Below are positions 53,354 to 62,713 of a stretch of DNA of 64,000 bases, one piece after another. Under the pieces are notes generated by a model that ran no database searches, was not told the DNA's origin, and saw only the letters and a list, made by a program, of their open reading frames with translations. The stretch's first letter is position 1. Each line of letters begins with the position of its first letter. A program made the translations under genes and the position numbers. The stretch comes from Taibaiella lutea (GTDB taxonomy: Bacteria > Bacteroidota > Bacteroidia > Chitinophagales > Chitinophagaceae): NCBI RefSeq assembly GCF_008629695.1, contig NZ_VWSH01000002.1:527410-591409 (forward strand), written 5' to 3'.

Positions 53354-54460
53354 TTAGTTTTTCAATTTCTTTCTCAATTCTTCAATTTCTTTCTGTTGTT
53401 GTATTAAATATAATGTCAGCTCTTCTACTTTCTGCAATAATTTTGCATCCATTTGCGCAAGGTCCAACCCTTCTTTATGTACTTCTGCTGTAGATGGTAT
53501 TTCAGGTAAATGGTTATTTTGCTCAATGTATTTTTCAACATCGCATAAAGGCATCAGTTCGTAATCGTTATCAAATACAAAATCAGACCAGTTTGTTGCA
53601 TCAGAAGGTAAGGCTACTTTTATCCTTTGGGTTAATATACCTCCATCTACATATAGTTTGTAATCGCCGGGCGTTGGAAGTGTTTCTGGTCCAATTGCCA
53701 CTTTGCCATTGCTGAGAACACGCATATGAGATCTCCAAATGGTTGTTGTCGGATCGAAATTCCAGAATTGCACTCCTCCGCCAGTTGCCTCAGGGCCATA
53801 AGATATGAATCGCACTTGTCCTTCGCGTCCACTGGCATTTGGTCCGGACAATTCGATGGTGCTACCATCACTACTTTCTGTATTTGCTGCAAGATACAGT
53901 ACACCGCTATTGCTACGAGATCTGATGTATCTCCACCGTGAGTCAACCGGTTGGGTTAAAGTCATATTTCCATTTACAGTAAGCATATCTGATGAAGGGG
54001 AACCGGCGGCCCCCACTTCTCCTATGGTAACAGAACCGTCTATGTTTGCTTCTCCGCCGACATCCAGCGTTCTTCCGGGCTTTTTATTTAATCCGAGCTG
54101 CCCATTATTGTCAACTACAAATTTTAGTTGATTTCCAAAGCTTGGAGCCCCGCTTGGATAATGCTGACTCCATATTTCCATAATATTTGATACGTTTGGT
54201 GGAATGCCAAATCCACTTGTATATAAATTTCTCTGTATGAGGAATCCGGGTATTAAGTTCAGGCTATAGTTTGAAGCTGGGTCTGCATTAGTGAGAATAT
54301 GCAATCTTGCATCGCTAACCGGCCCTGGCACCGTTCCAATTCCGACGTTGGACTGCGTATATGTATTAACTGGTGGGGCAGAACCATCCCATTGCGCGAA
54401 TAAATAGTTTGTGTTCAGCATAAGTAATGCCAATACTGATAATTTGAATGTCCTTTTCAT
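53354..54460 (-). CDS. Tail-fibre-like secreted protein with C-terminal coiled coil
   Basis: 368 residues with signal peptide (MKRTFKLSVLALLMLNTNYLF-A). A beta-rich repeat body (RTLDVGGEANIDGSVTIGEV, LTVNGNMTLTQPVDSRWRYI) is followed by the common Bacteroidota tail: KYIEQNNHLPEIPSTAEVHK, then a coiled coil (KVEELTLYLIQQQKEIEELR). This architecture resembles phage tail-fibre domains but the Bacteroidota secreted versions are chromosomal and of unknown function. It is the first gene of the operon, 58 bases from the LytTR site at 54519-54553, and is the best candidate direct target of regulator system 2. Confidence 0.75.
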   Translation of the reverse strand: MKRTFKLSVLALLMLNTNYLFAQWDGSAPPVNTYTQSNVGIGTVPGPVSDARLHILTNADPASNYSLNLIPGFLIQRNLYTSGFGIPPNVSNIMEIWSQHYPSGAPSFGNQLKFVVDNNGQLGLNKKPGRTLDVGGEANIDGSVTIGEVGAAGSPSSDMLTVNGNMTLTQPVDSRWRYIRSRSNSGVLYLAANTESSDGSTIELSGPNASGREGQVRFISYGPEATGGGVQFWNFDPTTTIWRSHMRVLSNGKVAIGPETLPTPGDYKLYVDGGILTQRIKVALPSDATNWSDFVFDNDYELMPLCDVEKYIEQNNHLPEIPSTAEVHKEGLDLAQMDAKLLQKVEELTLYLIQQQKEIEELRKKLKN

Positions 54461-54518
54461 AATTGTGTTTTTTAATGAATCATGAAACTACATCCAACAA
54501 TACGCTGTTTCCAAAACG

Positions 54519-54553
54519 AGTTTATTAACGGTCGTTTTTGTTTACGAACGGTA
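54519..54553 (-). promoter_or_regulatory. LytTR-type direct-repeat site B
   Basis: Second copy of the 35-base segment, reading ACCGTTCGT and ACCGTTAAT on the minus strand with an 11-base gap. The two differences from site A fall at consensus-degenerate positions (T to C at N; A to G at A/G). The site overlaps the sensor kinase stop codon and precedes the tail-fibre-like gene. A -7-like TATTGTTG lies 21 bases downstream on the minus strand. Confidence 0.65.
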
Positions 54554-57472
54554 AGAGATGGTTAATAAAACACGCGTACCATTTGCATGGGAAGCATCGG
54601 TATAATCGCCTATTTCAAAAGATATATCTATATGGTGGGTGATGCTGAGGGCATCAATACGCTTCCTTAAAGCGCCTAAAGCAAAAGAAGATTCCCTGCC
54701 TCGCGATTTGCTTATTCCTATGCCATTGTCTGTTATTTCAATCCTTGCTGTTTCATTATTTCCGGTAATTTTTATACTTATGCGGCCTTCTTTATTGTTG
54801 AGTGGTAATATGCCGTGCTTAATGCTATTTTCTACCAATGGCTGTATCAGCAGTGGCGGAATCATGATTTCGTCAAGGTCTGCTGCAGGGTCTATGTCTA
54901 TATCGTAGGAAATATTACTGAATCGTAAGCACTGTAATCTCAGGTAGCTTTCCACTATTTTCATCTCCTCTTCAAGCGTCACCAACTCCTTTGATATATT
55001 CAGCATATTTTGACGTATCATGTCCGAAAAAGTACGAATATACTCATTTGCCTGCAGTTTGTTGTCGGCATTAATGAATCCCTGGATATTATTCAACGTA
55101 TTGAAAATAAAATGAGGATTCATCATGGCATTCAGCGATTTAAATTCAGCATTTAGCACCTTGATTTCTGCGCTATGTTCCCGCTCCTTGCGTTTCAGGG
55201 CTCTTTGTATAAAAAAGTAAAAGAGTAATCCTGTTATAACTATTGAGGCGAGGACAATCAGGCCAATTCCCCACCATCTTGCCCACCAGGGTTTTGATAT
55301 AACAATAATGAATTGTTTTGCTTCGCTGCTTGTTCCGCCCTGTGTTCTCACGCGGGCATATATTTTAATAGTGCCGTAGCGGGGCAAAACTATGTTCAGT
55401 TCTTTATTGGTTAATAATTCCCAATCCGATGGCTTGTTGCCATCCTGCGCTATGCAATATTCATTTATTACATCAACCGCATTAAACGCAAGCACATCGA
55501 AGTTTATACGCGCTTTAGCAAAATACTTATCAGGTAATATGAGTGTAGAATCGTTGTCGCTTAACCTGAAAATGCTGTCTCCCACAACCACCTTATTAAA
55601 ATATATTGCCGGTTTCGGCACATCTTTAAGTAAATCCTCTTTGGCAACAATGGTTATATCTCCGTTTTTAAAGAAATAACAATGGTTCTTATCGCTCAGG
55701 AAATATTCCGCATCAGTTGGTAGAAACGGGTTTTCTACAGGCTTTGGCAGGATTGTATTTTTATGGATGTTTACCAGTGGCAGGATATAATAATGCTTAT
55801 CTGAACTAAGCAGTAACTTGTCGGACGATAAAGGATAGGCATTGTTCCAGAGTACTTTTCCCGATAAAAAAGAATCAGTTATTGTATTCTTTCCTTCAGT
55901 TGAGAATACATATAAACCGTTAGTTGAAGTGCATCCTATAAGCTTGTCATTCCAATATTTTAGCCATACAAACAACCTCTTTCCATATTGCGGTTGCAAG
56001 GTTGCGTCGCTTCCTGAAGAAGCGTAAATGCCGTTGCGTTGTGAATGTAAAATACTTTTATTATCTGATGTTGCAGCAAAAATTCTGCTGTAAAAAGTCG
56101 TACAGAATATTTGACGGACAGATGGGCCATTGTTAAACGAAGTATACGGAATAAAATTGCTGTACCAGGTTGAAACAATATTTAAACCGACGTATGTGGC
56201 AATTATGGATTTCCATCTATCTCTTATTATACCTTCTCTCTGTTCTTTAGGTAAAATGAATTTTTGTGTTCTTCCTTTCAAAATATCATACGTAAAAATA
56301 TTGCCGCTACTACTTAAACAATAAAGGATATTATTGTTTATACTGCAATCAATATGGTTTCCCTGGTTCCTGATTTTTTCTGCACCTTTTGAAAAGTCCA
56401 GTATCGTTTTTATGGTCCCGTTTTTTGCTTCATATAATTGCCTGTCGTTCGTAGCAAAATATTCTTTCCCGTTATAATCACAGGCATATGTCACCACACC
56501 TTTGTAGGCATTTCTTATGACCCCGTTCTTTCTGAAATCCTTGTTTATGTTATATACTCCATCACCTATTGTTGACATCCAGTAATTACCTGCTATATCT
56601 TGTGTTGCCGATGTTACCCGTTTGCCTTTAAGTAGCATAAGCTCATTGTTTATATACATGCCATCGTCCGTTGCAATCAGGTAGTTTTTTCCGTCGAAAT
56701 AAATCCGGTGTATATTTACTGATGATTTTTGTAAAGATGCAGGTATGGGGTATATTTTCTTGTAATTTTCATTATAAATAAACCCGGTATCGAAAAAGTA
56801 TTTTTGATTTTGAAATGTGGAGCAAAATATTTTTTGATGGAATATCCTGTATATAATGGCGTCGGTATATACGTTTAATTGGCAGGTCTCGTCCCGGTTT
56901 ATGACGCAATAAACACTATCCGATATTTTATCAATATTCATAAGCAATGTTTCTTTGCCTTTTGCCTTCCCTCTTTGATATATCCTGCAGCTGTCCTCTT
57001 GTATGTTAATGAAGTAGGACAGGTTGCGATAGCAAATAGTAATGGTACTGTCTTTTTCTAAGTTAATCCGCAGAGGATGTTCTAATTTGAGGGGTACCCT
57101 TAAAAAAAGTGTATTCTCAGGATTATGAAAAAAGCCGTTTTCATAGTAACATAATGTTCCTGAATAAGTAGCCAGCCATATACGGTGCCGGTAATCTTCC
57201 TGAAAAGAGAAGATCTCATTATCGGGTAAGCCGTCACCTGAGTTAAATATTTCAAAGGATATGCCGTTGTACCTCGCCACTCCTTTACTGGTGGCAAACC
57301 ATATAAAACCCCTGCTATCTTTGTAAACAGTATATATAGTATTACTTGGAAGCCCGTTATCCTTTGTATAATGAAGCATCGGGTATTCACCGGCAAGTGC
57401 CCGTAAATGAGACAACATAAAGAATAGCAGGCCGCAGCCTATCCGGACAATATTATTTTTTATTGAGTTCAT
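54542..57472 (-). CDS. Reg_prop histidine kinase (LytS type, system 2)
   Basis: 976 residues. Signal peptide (FFMLSHLRALA), Reg_prop propeller blades (NGLPSNTIYTVYKDSRGFIW, GYNIN and DDGMYINNELMLL), a Y_Y_Y-like region (about 680-725), a membrane helix (WGIGLIVLASIVITGLLFYF) and a LytS-type kinase domain: H-box NPHFIFNTLNNI (about 786), N-box LLIQPLVENSIKHGIL, G-box ARIEITDNGIGIS. It overlaps the response regulator by 20 bases. Signal unknown; it should detect a periplasmic or outer-surface cue and control genes via the adjacent regulator. Confidence 0.92.
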   Translation of the reverse strand: MNSIKNNIVRIGCGLLFFMLSHLRALAGEYPMLHYTKDNGLPSNTIYTVYKDSRGFIWFATSKGVARYNGISFEIFNSGDGLPDNEIFSFQEDYRHRIWLATYSGTLCYYENGFFHNPENTLFLRVPLKLEHPLRINLEKDSTITICYRNLSYFINIQEDSCRIYQRGKAKGKETLLMNIDKISDSVYCVINRDETCQLNVYTDAIIYRIFHQKIFCSTFQNQKYFFDTGFIYNENYKKIYPIPASLQKSSVNIHRIYFDGKNYLIATDDGMYINNELMLLKGKRVTSATQDIAGNYWMSTIGDGVYNINKDFRKNGVIRNAYKGVVTYACDYNGKEYFATNDRQLYEAKNGTIKTILDFSKGAEKIRNQGNHIDCSINNNILYCLSSSGNIFTYDILKGRTQKFILPKEQREGIIRDRWKSIIATYVGLNIVSTWYSNFIPYTSFNNGPSVRQIFCTTFYSRIFAATSDNKSILHSQRNGIYASSGSDATLQPQYGKRLFVWLKYWNDKLIGCTSTNGLYVFSTEGKNTITDSFLSGKVLWNNAYPLSSDKLLLSSDKHYYILPLVNIHKNTILPKPVENPFLPTDAEYFLSDKNHCYFFKNGDITIVAKEDLLKDVPKPAIYFNKVVVGDSIFRLSDNDSTLILPDKYFAKARINFDVLAFNAVDVINEYCIAQDGNKPSDWELLTNKELNIVLPRYGTIKIYARVRTQGGTSSEAKQFIIVISKPWWARWWGIGLIVLASIVITGLLFYFFIQRALKRKEREHSAEIKVLNAEFKSLNAMMNPHFIFNTLNNIQGFINADNKLQANEYIRTFSDMIRQNMLNISKELVTLEEEMKIVESYLRLQCLRFSNISYDIDIDPAADLDEIMIPPLLIQPLVENSIKHGILPLNNKEGRISIKITGNNETARIEITDNGIGISKSRGRESSFALGALRKRIDALSITHHIDISFEIGDYTDASHANGTRVLLTISYRS

Positions 57473-58259
57473 AGGTTTTAATAAACTCCAGCATGAAAGG
57501 ATAACGCCTTCTGCTGACGGGAATATGATAAGTATCGTTTATTTCTAAAGACACATAATGATCCTTTGTTACCTTTTTGATGTAACGGCAATTAATCAGG
57601 TAAGACTTATGTATCCTGAAAAAAACATCTTTCGGAAGAAGGTCTTCGTATTCCGCTATAGAATGGCTCATTACAATTTGTTGCTCTTTGCCATCCCTCA
57701 GGAAGTTGAGCTTTGAATAACTTCCCATTGCTTCTATAAAATAAATATCTGCGAAAGCTACTGCCACTATATTGTTCAGCTCTTTTAAAAATATCTTTTT
57801 GGGTTCATAATTGCCTGTCATTTGGGCAACCAGTTCTTTGTATTCCGTGCTTCTTTCTTCCGTCAGTTTTTTATAAACAATTTTCTCAAGCAATCTATCT
57901 GTTGCTTGCCTGATCTCTGTAATGCTTATGGGCTTTAGTATATAATCTATCGCATTCAGTTTAAATGCCCTCACTGCGTATTCATCAAATGCGGTAACGA
58001 AAACTATCTCAAAATCGAATGGGTATATCCTTTCCAGAAAATGAAAAGCATTTTCGGCTGGCATTTCAATATCCAGGAATAATGCATCGGGCTTATATTG
58101 CTGTATGTAATAGGTTGCTTCTTCCGTATTATGCGCTATGGCACATATATCTATATTGCGGTCAATGTGTTGAAGCAATGTGTTTTTAAGATTGTTGCAG
58201 GCTGTTGGTTCATCATCTACTATTATTACTTTCAGTCTGTCGCGGCTGCTGTTTTGCAT
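57453..58259 (-). CDS. LytTR response regulator (system 2)
   Basis: 268 residues. Receiver domain (about 10-125) with D15/D16 (VIIVDDEP), D63 (LFLDIEMPA) as phospho-acceptor and the T/K pair in FVTAFDEYAVRAF and ILKPISITEI. LytTR domain about 155-265 (IFLKELNNIVAVAFADIYFI, VFFRIHKSYLINCRYIKKV). It precedes and overlaps the kinase gene. The direct-repeat sites at 52036 and 54519 fit its domain type, and I infer that it binds them. The 384-base region upstream (58260-58643) shows no gene; only a 9-base match to the sites is present near 58328. Confidence 0.92.
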   Translation of the reverse strand: MQNSSRDRLKVIIVDDEPTACNNLKNTLLQHIDRNIDICAIAHNTEEATYYIQQYKPDALFLDIEMPAENAFHFLERIYPFDFEIVFVTAFDEYAVRAFKLNAIDYILKPISITEIRQATDRLLEKIVYKKLTEERSTEYKELVAQMTGNYEPKKIFLKELNNIVAVAFADIYFIEAMGSYSKLNFLRDGKEQQIVMSHSIAEYEDLLPKDVFFRIHKSYLINCRYIKKVTKDHYVSLEINDTYHIPVSRRRYPFMLEFIKTYELNKK

Positions 58260-58643
58260 GTTTAACGTATGAATTATTCACTTTTTAAATTTTCAGATAT
58301 CTTATGGCAGAAAGTTTAAGAACTTCTGTCGTTTTTAAAACGTCGCCTTTAAAGGAGTAAGTTGCTATTTTAATAATCCGGAAATCCGGTAACAGTCGGC
58401 TAATGGCTTACATCGCCTCAAAATGCTGTGGTTAACTTGGGCTTGCAATGCCGCAGTAATGATTCACGAAGATGATTAACGCATTGTCTCCCCATAAGAA
58501 ATTCATTTACATTAATCTATGTACAAGTTTATGGAATTATTTTGTTAATTAAATAAATGTTTAAAATAAATATTTAAAATCACACCTGTGTAGATTGTCG
58601 ATGCTAAGTGAAATATGCTCTAAAATGATGAATGTAGCTTTTC

Positions 58644-61412
58644 CTAAAACTTCAGACTCAAATTGATAAAGTAGTTTCTCCCGTAGCCATAAATATATTT
58701 TGAAGGAAAACGTTCAGGATTATTATTTTTTGAATCAAGTCTTAATTGCTCAAAACCCGCTGTGGGGATGTTTTTATTATTTAATAAATTGTTCAGGCCA
58801 ATATTGATAAGTAAGGAGCTACTTTTGGGCAGCCATTTCATTGATTTATTCAGCAATACACACTTACCTGCAAACAGATCTATGGTAAATGCAGATCCCA
58901 TCATTTCCTGATCAACAATAGCATGCCATTGTTCAGAGCCTGGTGTTAATAATTCAACAGCTTCTTTTGTTCTCCGGCTCGGATTGACATTTATATAATT
59001 CCTGTTTAAATAATTGCAGTTCAGGCTTACATGCCATAGTTTCGGTGAACGATAATCAGTGCCAATCGTATAAGCAGACTGCGGGCCTGCGTCCACATAG
59101 GTGTTCTTAAGATAAGCAGTACTTTGCGGCACATTTTTTGAAGTATCGTTATCGCGGTAAATATTTATTAGAGGATTAGAAGTATAAAATACCTGCATCC
59201 ATGCAGTAACAGCTGTAACAGATAAAGATGAAGATAACTTAGCCTTTAGTGCCAACTCACCACCAATATGCCGTACGCTGACGTTTTGCATAACATAGTT
59301 TACAAAGCTGTTATAATCTTCATGATAAAAACGTATGATTTCGGTTGAGTTGCTTACTTCTGTTGCAAATCCGGTCAGACGGCCGTTAAGCCTTGGTGTA
59401 TGAAGCATATAACCGCATTCTATGCTTTTAATTTTTGTAACCATCGGCATGCCTGCAATTTTGTTTCTCGTTTTGGGCGAAACGAAAGTATTGTCAAATG
59501 TAGGCGGATCGGTCATTAAACCGCCATTGACAAATAAATAACTACTTCCGTTTAGCTTATAACTAAGCCCACCTTTTAACTGATAATTGAAAAAATTTTG
59601 CTTTTGCGATAAACCATAAGAATCATCAGCAAATAGTCCGTTCTTATATAGCCCTTCCCGCTGAAATGATTCCCGACAAAGCCTTGCAGCAATAAATAAA
59701 TCTATTTTCTTTTGAGAATATAATACTTGTCCCCAGGCAAAAGCCTTTGTAAATGTGGCTTTATAATTATAGGAATATTTATCACCCGTTTTTACAATGC
59801 CATTGGGGTTATTCAAGTCATTCTGATTAAAGGAATTATTTCCAACATAAGTCCTTTCTGCAAACTGATTGAGATTCACATAATAATCACCACCTAACAA
59901 GTCCAGCATTTTTCTATAGCTATCCATCTGTTGGCCTGTCACAGTCAAGCCTATGGAAAGGTTGATATATTCGTTAATCACTTTCCTCATGTTTGCACCG
60001 AAACTATATTTTTTGATATCATCTCTGTCTTCGCCAATCATATAAACTGAACGTTTTCCGCTCATTCCATTTATAACGTCATAATTCAGCTTGTTGGCTG
60101 CATATAAAGCATCCCAATCAATCTGGCGATAACTTTCATCAGTCAGCCACTTGAGTTTATAGGCAGCGGCGATATCGGGATTCGCAGTTTGCAAATCGCT
60201 TTCATAATAGCTCGGTAATCTTTTGTAATAATCCGGACGGGGATCCTGTGCATTATACCAGTCTAATGCACTGTTACCGTTATAACCTATTTGATAAGAT
60301 GCAGCTAATCCAAACTTGGTTTTATGGTCCGGGATATAATCGTAATTCAACATAAAGACAGGCTGAAAATAATGATTCATTTTTGCGTTTCTTTTTTCTC
60401 CGTTTTGATAGCCCCAATTAGGATTATAAAAGTGGGTTCCTGACAAATCCATTGCTTCTAATGTGGCGGAAGCAGCCTTGCCGCTTTTCGTCGGGACGCC
60501 GAATGCCGTGAAATGCAGCATAGATGCAGCACTCAGCTTCCTGCTTATACCTGCATAAAAAGCATAACTATCGTAAAAAGTGCCGGGTACATAGCCTTCC
60601 CCGGACCAGCGTCTGGAAAATGAAACTGCATAAGCCCAGCCATTTGTCATCAGGCCTGAACTATGGCTCATCATTAACCTTTTTCTGTAAATCCTGTTTG
60701 TAGCGGTATAAGTAAATCTTGTTTGGTTGCGTTGCTCCGATGCTGTTGTATTTATAGTTGTAGAACCGGATAAGCCACCGAAGCCACTTTCAGAAGACTG
60801 TAATCCAAAAAATGTACTTTGTTTTTGAAACATATCATTTAAGCCGCTCCAGTGGCTAAAAGAGGCTGCACCGGATTTGGCATCATTCATTTGAAGGCCA
60901 TTCAGATAAACTTCCAATTGGTCGCGATTGTAACCTCTTGGCTGGTAGCGGAAAGCAGCGAAATTTAAAGCTGCGGCTGAAATATAAGGATCGCGTGATG
61001 CGCCTAATATTCCTGATATGCTTTGATTTTCCATGCCATCGTCGTAATTATTATTATCTTCAATGATAGCCGGATGCTGGCTTGTAATAGTATTGATATC
61101 CGGATTTTGCCTGAAATCTATATTCCCAATGTTTATAAGAGGTACGTCAACCAATATTTTAATGAAATCGTGTGAAATGCTATTGCTTATAATTAATGTA
61201 TAGCTGCCGTATTTCACTTCTGCAAGCTCGAAAATGCCCGAAGTGTCTGTAGCAGTATGTATTTTCAGGTAAGGAATGCTGACGTTAATATTCGAAATGC
61301 TATTGCTATCTGTGTCAGAAACGATTTTACCGGTGATGCGGGCGTACTTTTCGGGTTGAGCATTTGTGTAAATTGATATAAATAGTAATAAAAAGAATAG
61401 CACTTTTTTCAT
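58644..61412 (-). CDS. TonB-dependent-receptor-like outer-membrane protein with carboxypeptidase-like domain
   Basis: 922 residues from the ATG at 61412, which starts the signal peptide (MKKVLFFLLLFISIYTNA); an earlier ATG at 61457 adds 15 unsuitable residues. Domains: an N-terminal carboxypeptidase-regulatory-like beta sandwich (ARITGKIVSDTDSNSISNIN, about 21-105), a plug-like segment (YQPRGYNRDQLEVYLNGLQM), then a long beta barrel ending in GRNYFINLSLKF, the C-terminal aromatic signature for outer-membrane insertion. A TonB box is not obvious. It looks like SusC/TonB-dependent family members that import large ligands, but no SusD partner is nearby; the substrate is not known. Confidence 0.82.
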   Translation of the reverse strand: MKKVLFFLLLFISIYTNAQPEKYARITGKIVSDTDSNSISNINVSIPYLKIHTATDTSGIFELAEVKYGSYTLIISNSISHDFIKILVDVPLINIGNIDFRQNPDINTITSQHPAIIEDNNNYDDGMENQSISGILGASRDPYISAAALNFAAFRYQPRGYNRDQLEVYLNGLQMNDAKSGAASFSHWSGLNDMFQKQSTFFGLQSSESGFGGLSGSTTINTTASEQRNQTRFTYTATNRIYRKRLMMSHSSGLMTNGWAYAVSFSRRWSGEGYVPGTFYDSYAFYAGISRKLSAASMLHFTAFGVPTKSGKAASATLEAMDLSGTHFYNPNWGYQNGEKRNAKMNHYFQPVFMLNYDYIPDHKTKFGLAASYQIGYNGNSALDWYNAQDPRPDYYKRLPSYYESDLQTANPDIAAAYKLKWLTDESYRQIDWDALYAANKLNYDVINGMSGKRSVYMIGEDRDDIKKYSFGANMRKVINEYINLSIGLTVTGQQMDSYRKMLDLLGGDYYVNLNQFAERTYVGNNSFNQNDLNNPNGIVKTGDKYSYNYKATFTKAFAWGQVLYSQKKIDLFIAARLCRESFQREGLYKNGLFADDSYGLSQKQNFFNYQLKGGLSYKLNGSSYLFVNGGLMTDPPTFDNTFVSPKTRNKIAGMPMVTKIKSIECGYMLHTPRLNGRLTGFATEVSNSTEIIRFYHEDYNSFVNYVMQNVSVRHIGGELALKAKLSSSLSVTAVTAWMQVFYTSNPLINIYRDNDTSKNVPQSTAYLKNTYVDAGPQSAYTIGTDYRSPKLWHVSLNCNYLNRNYINVNPSRRTKEAVELLTPGSEQWHAIVDQEMMGSAFTIDLFAGKCVLLNKSMKWLPKSSSLLINIGLNNLLNNKNIPTAGFEQLRLDSKNNNPERFPSKYIYGYGRNYFINLSLKF

Positions 61413-61544
61413 TTGGAAATAATTCAGATCAGTTTCAAAGATAAAATTTATTATCAAAATTCATAATAAATGTACATTGTTATTTTAGATTAATCATTTA
61501 AGCCAAATTCTTTGTTAGTAAAATTCCTATCCATTGTAAATCCT

Positions 61545-61552
61545 TACTTTTG
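61545..61552 (+). promoter_or_regulatory. -7 element of methyltransferase operon
   Basis: TACTTTTG matches TAnnTTTG exactly and lies 21 bases before the ATG at 61573. Confidence 0.55.
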
Positions 61553-61572
61553 GAAGATCATACTTGATATTC

Positions 61573-62667
61573 ATGACAGAAAAAACGACAGCTAAAAAAC
61601 CTTTATTTGAAGAGGATAAATTATCAGCATTAGAAGCACTTGACAGGGCGCAATTCATAGCCTTTGCGCCTTATGTGTGGGAAGCTTCAAAAATCTTACG
61701 TGACAAAGGCATTTTACATTTAATAGAAGCAGCGAGAGAGACAGGCATTACTATTGAAGAAATCTGTAATAAAGTAAACATATCGCAATATGGCGTAAGA
61801 ATATTGTTGGAAGCCGGTTTGGGCATACAGTTGCTTTACAGGAAAGAAGGCAAATATTTTTTAGCCAAAACGGGACACTTTCTATTGAATCATGAAATGA
61901 CGAAAGTCAATTTTGATTTCATGCGCGATGTATGCGTGGAAGGTGCGCCGACTATGGAGCAATCTATTGAAACAGGCAAACCTACAGGCCTGAAAACATT
62001 AGGAAACTGGAATACTTTGTATGAAGGACTTTCCTCTTTTCCATCGCCTGCAAAGGAAAGCTGGCTTTCATTTGACCATTTTTATTCCGATAAAGCATTT
62101 CCTGAGGCGCTTGAAATTGTATTTACCAATCCGCCGAAAAAAATGCTTGATATAGGCGGTAATACAGGCCGCTGGACTTTGGAATGTTTACAATTCAATC
62201 CTGATATTGAAATGGGTATTGTTGACTTAAAAGGTCAGTTGGAAATGGCTGAAGAAAATATGATTGCTGCCGGTTTTCAGGATAGGGTTCAATATCATGA
62301 AGTGAATATGCTGGATAATTCAAAGTCTTTGCCCGCAGGTTACGATGCTATCTGGATGAGTCAGTTTCTGGATTGCTTTTCGGATGAAGAGATTGTAAGC
62401 ATTCTTGGAAAATGTTATGCGGTTTCTGATGAGAATACGAGAATATTTATCAATGAAACTTTTTGGGATCGCCAGCGCTTTGCCACATCCGCCTTTTCGC
62501 TTCAAATGACTTCATTGTATTTTACCAATATCGCCAATGGCAACAGTCAGATGTATGACAGCAAAGTATTTCTCGCATTAATAGAAAAAGCAGGATTTGA
62601 TGTCATTCAACAACATGACATGGTTGGTGTAAGCCATACCATTCTTGAGTTAAGAAAAATTATTTAA
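61573..62667 (+). CDS. SAM-dependent methyltransferase (O-methyltransferase-like)
   Basis: 364 residues from the ATG at 61573; an upstream TTG at 61564 is rejected because it is within 12 bases of the -7 element. The N-terminal half is a helical, winged-helix-like dimerisation domain (IAFAPYVWEASKILRDKGIL, ETGITIEEICNKVNISQYGV); the C-terminal half is a Rossmann fold with motif I MLDIGGNTGRWTLE at about 190 and MGIVDLKGQLEMAEENM. This layout fits small-molecule O-methyltransferases of secondary metabolism. The following flavoprotein gene is 46 bases downstream, and the pair resembles the start of pigment clusters such as flexirubin in Bacteroidota, an inference. Confidence 0.85.
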   Translation: MTEKTTAKKPLFEEDKLSALEALDRAQFIAFAPYVWEASKILRDKGILHLIEAARETGITIEEICNKVNISQYGVRILLEAGLGIQLLYRKEGKYFLAKTGHFLLNHEMTKVNFDFMRDVCVEGAPTMEQSIETGKPTGLKTLGNWNTLYEGLSSFPSPAKESWLSFDHFYSDKAFPEALEIVFTNPPKKMLDIGGNTGRWTLECLQFNPDIEMGIVDLKGQLEMAEENMIAAGFQDRVQYHEVNMLDNSKSLPAGYDAIWMSQFLDCFSDEEIVSILGKCYAVSDENTRIFINETFWDRQRFATSAFSLQMTSLYFTNIANGNSQMYDSKVFLALIEKAGFDVIQQHDMVGVSHTILELRKII

Positions 62668-62713
62668 CCACACGAACCAATATTATCTATCCAAACTACC
62701 AATAGAAACAGTA

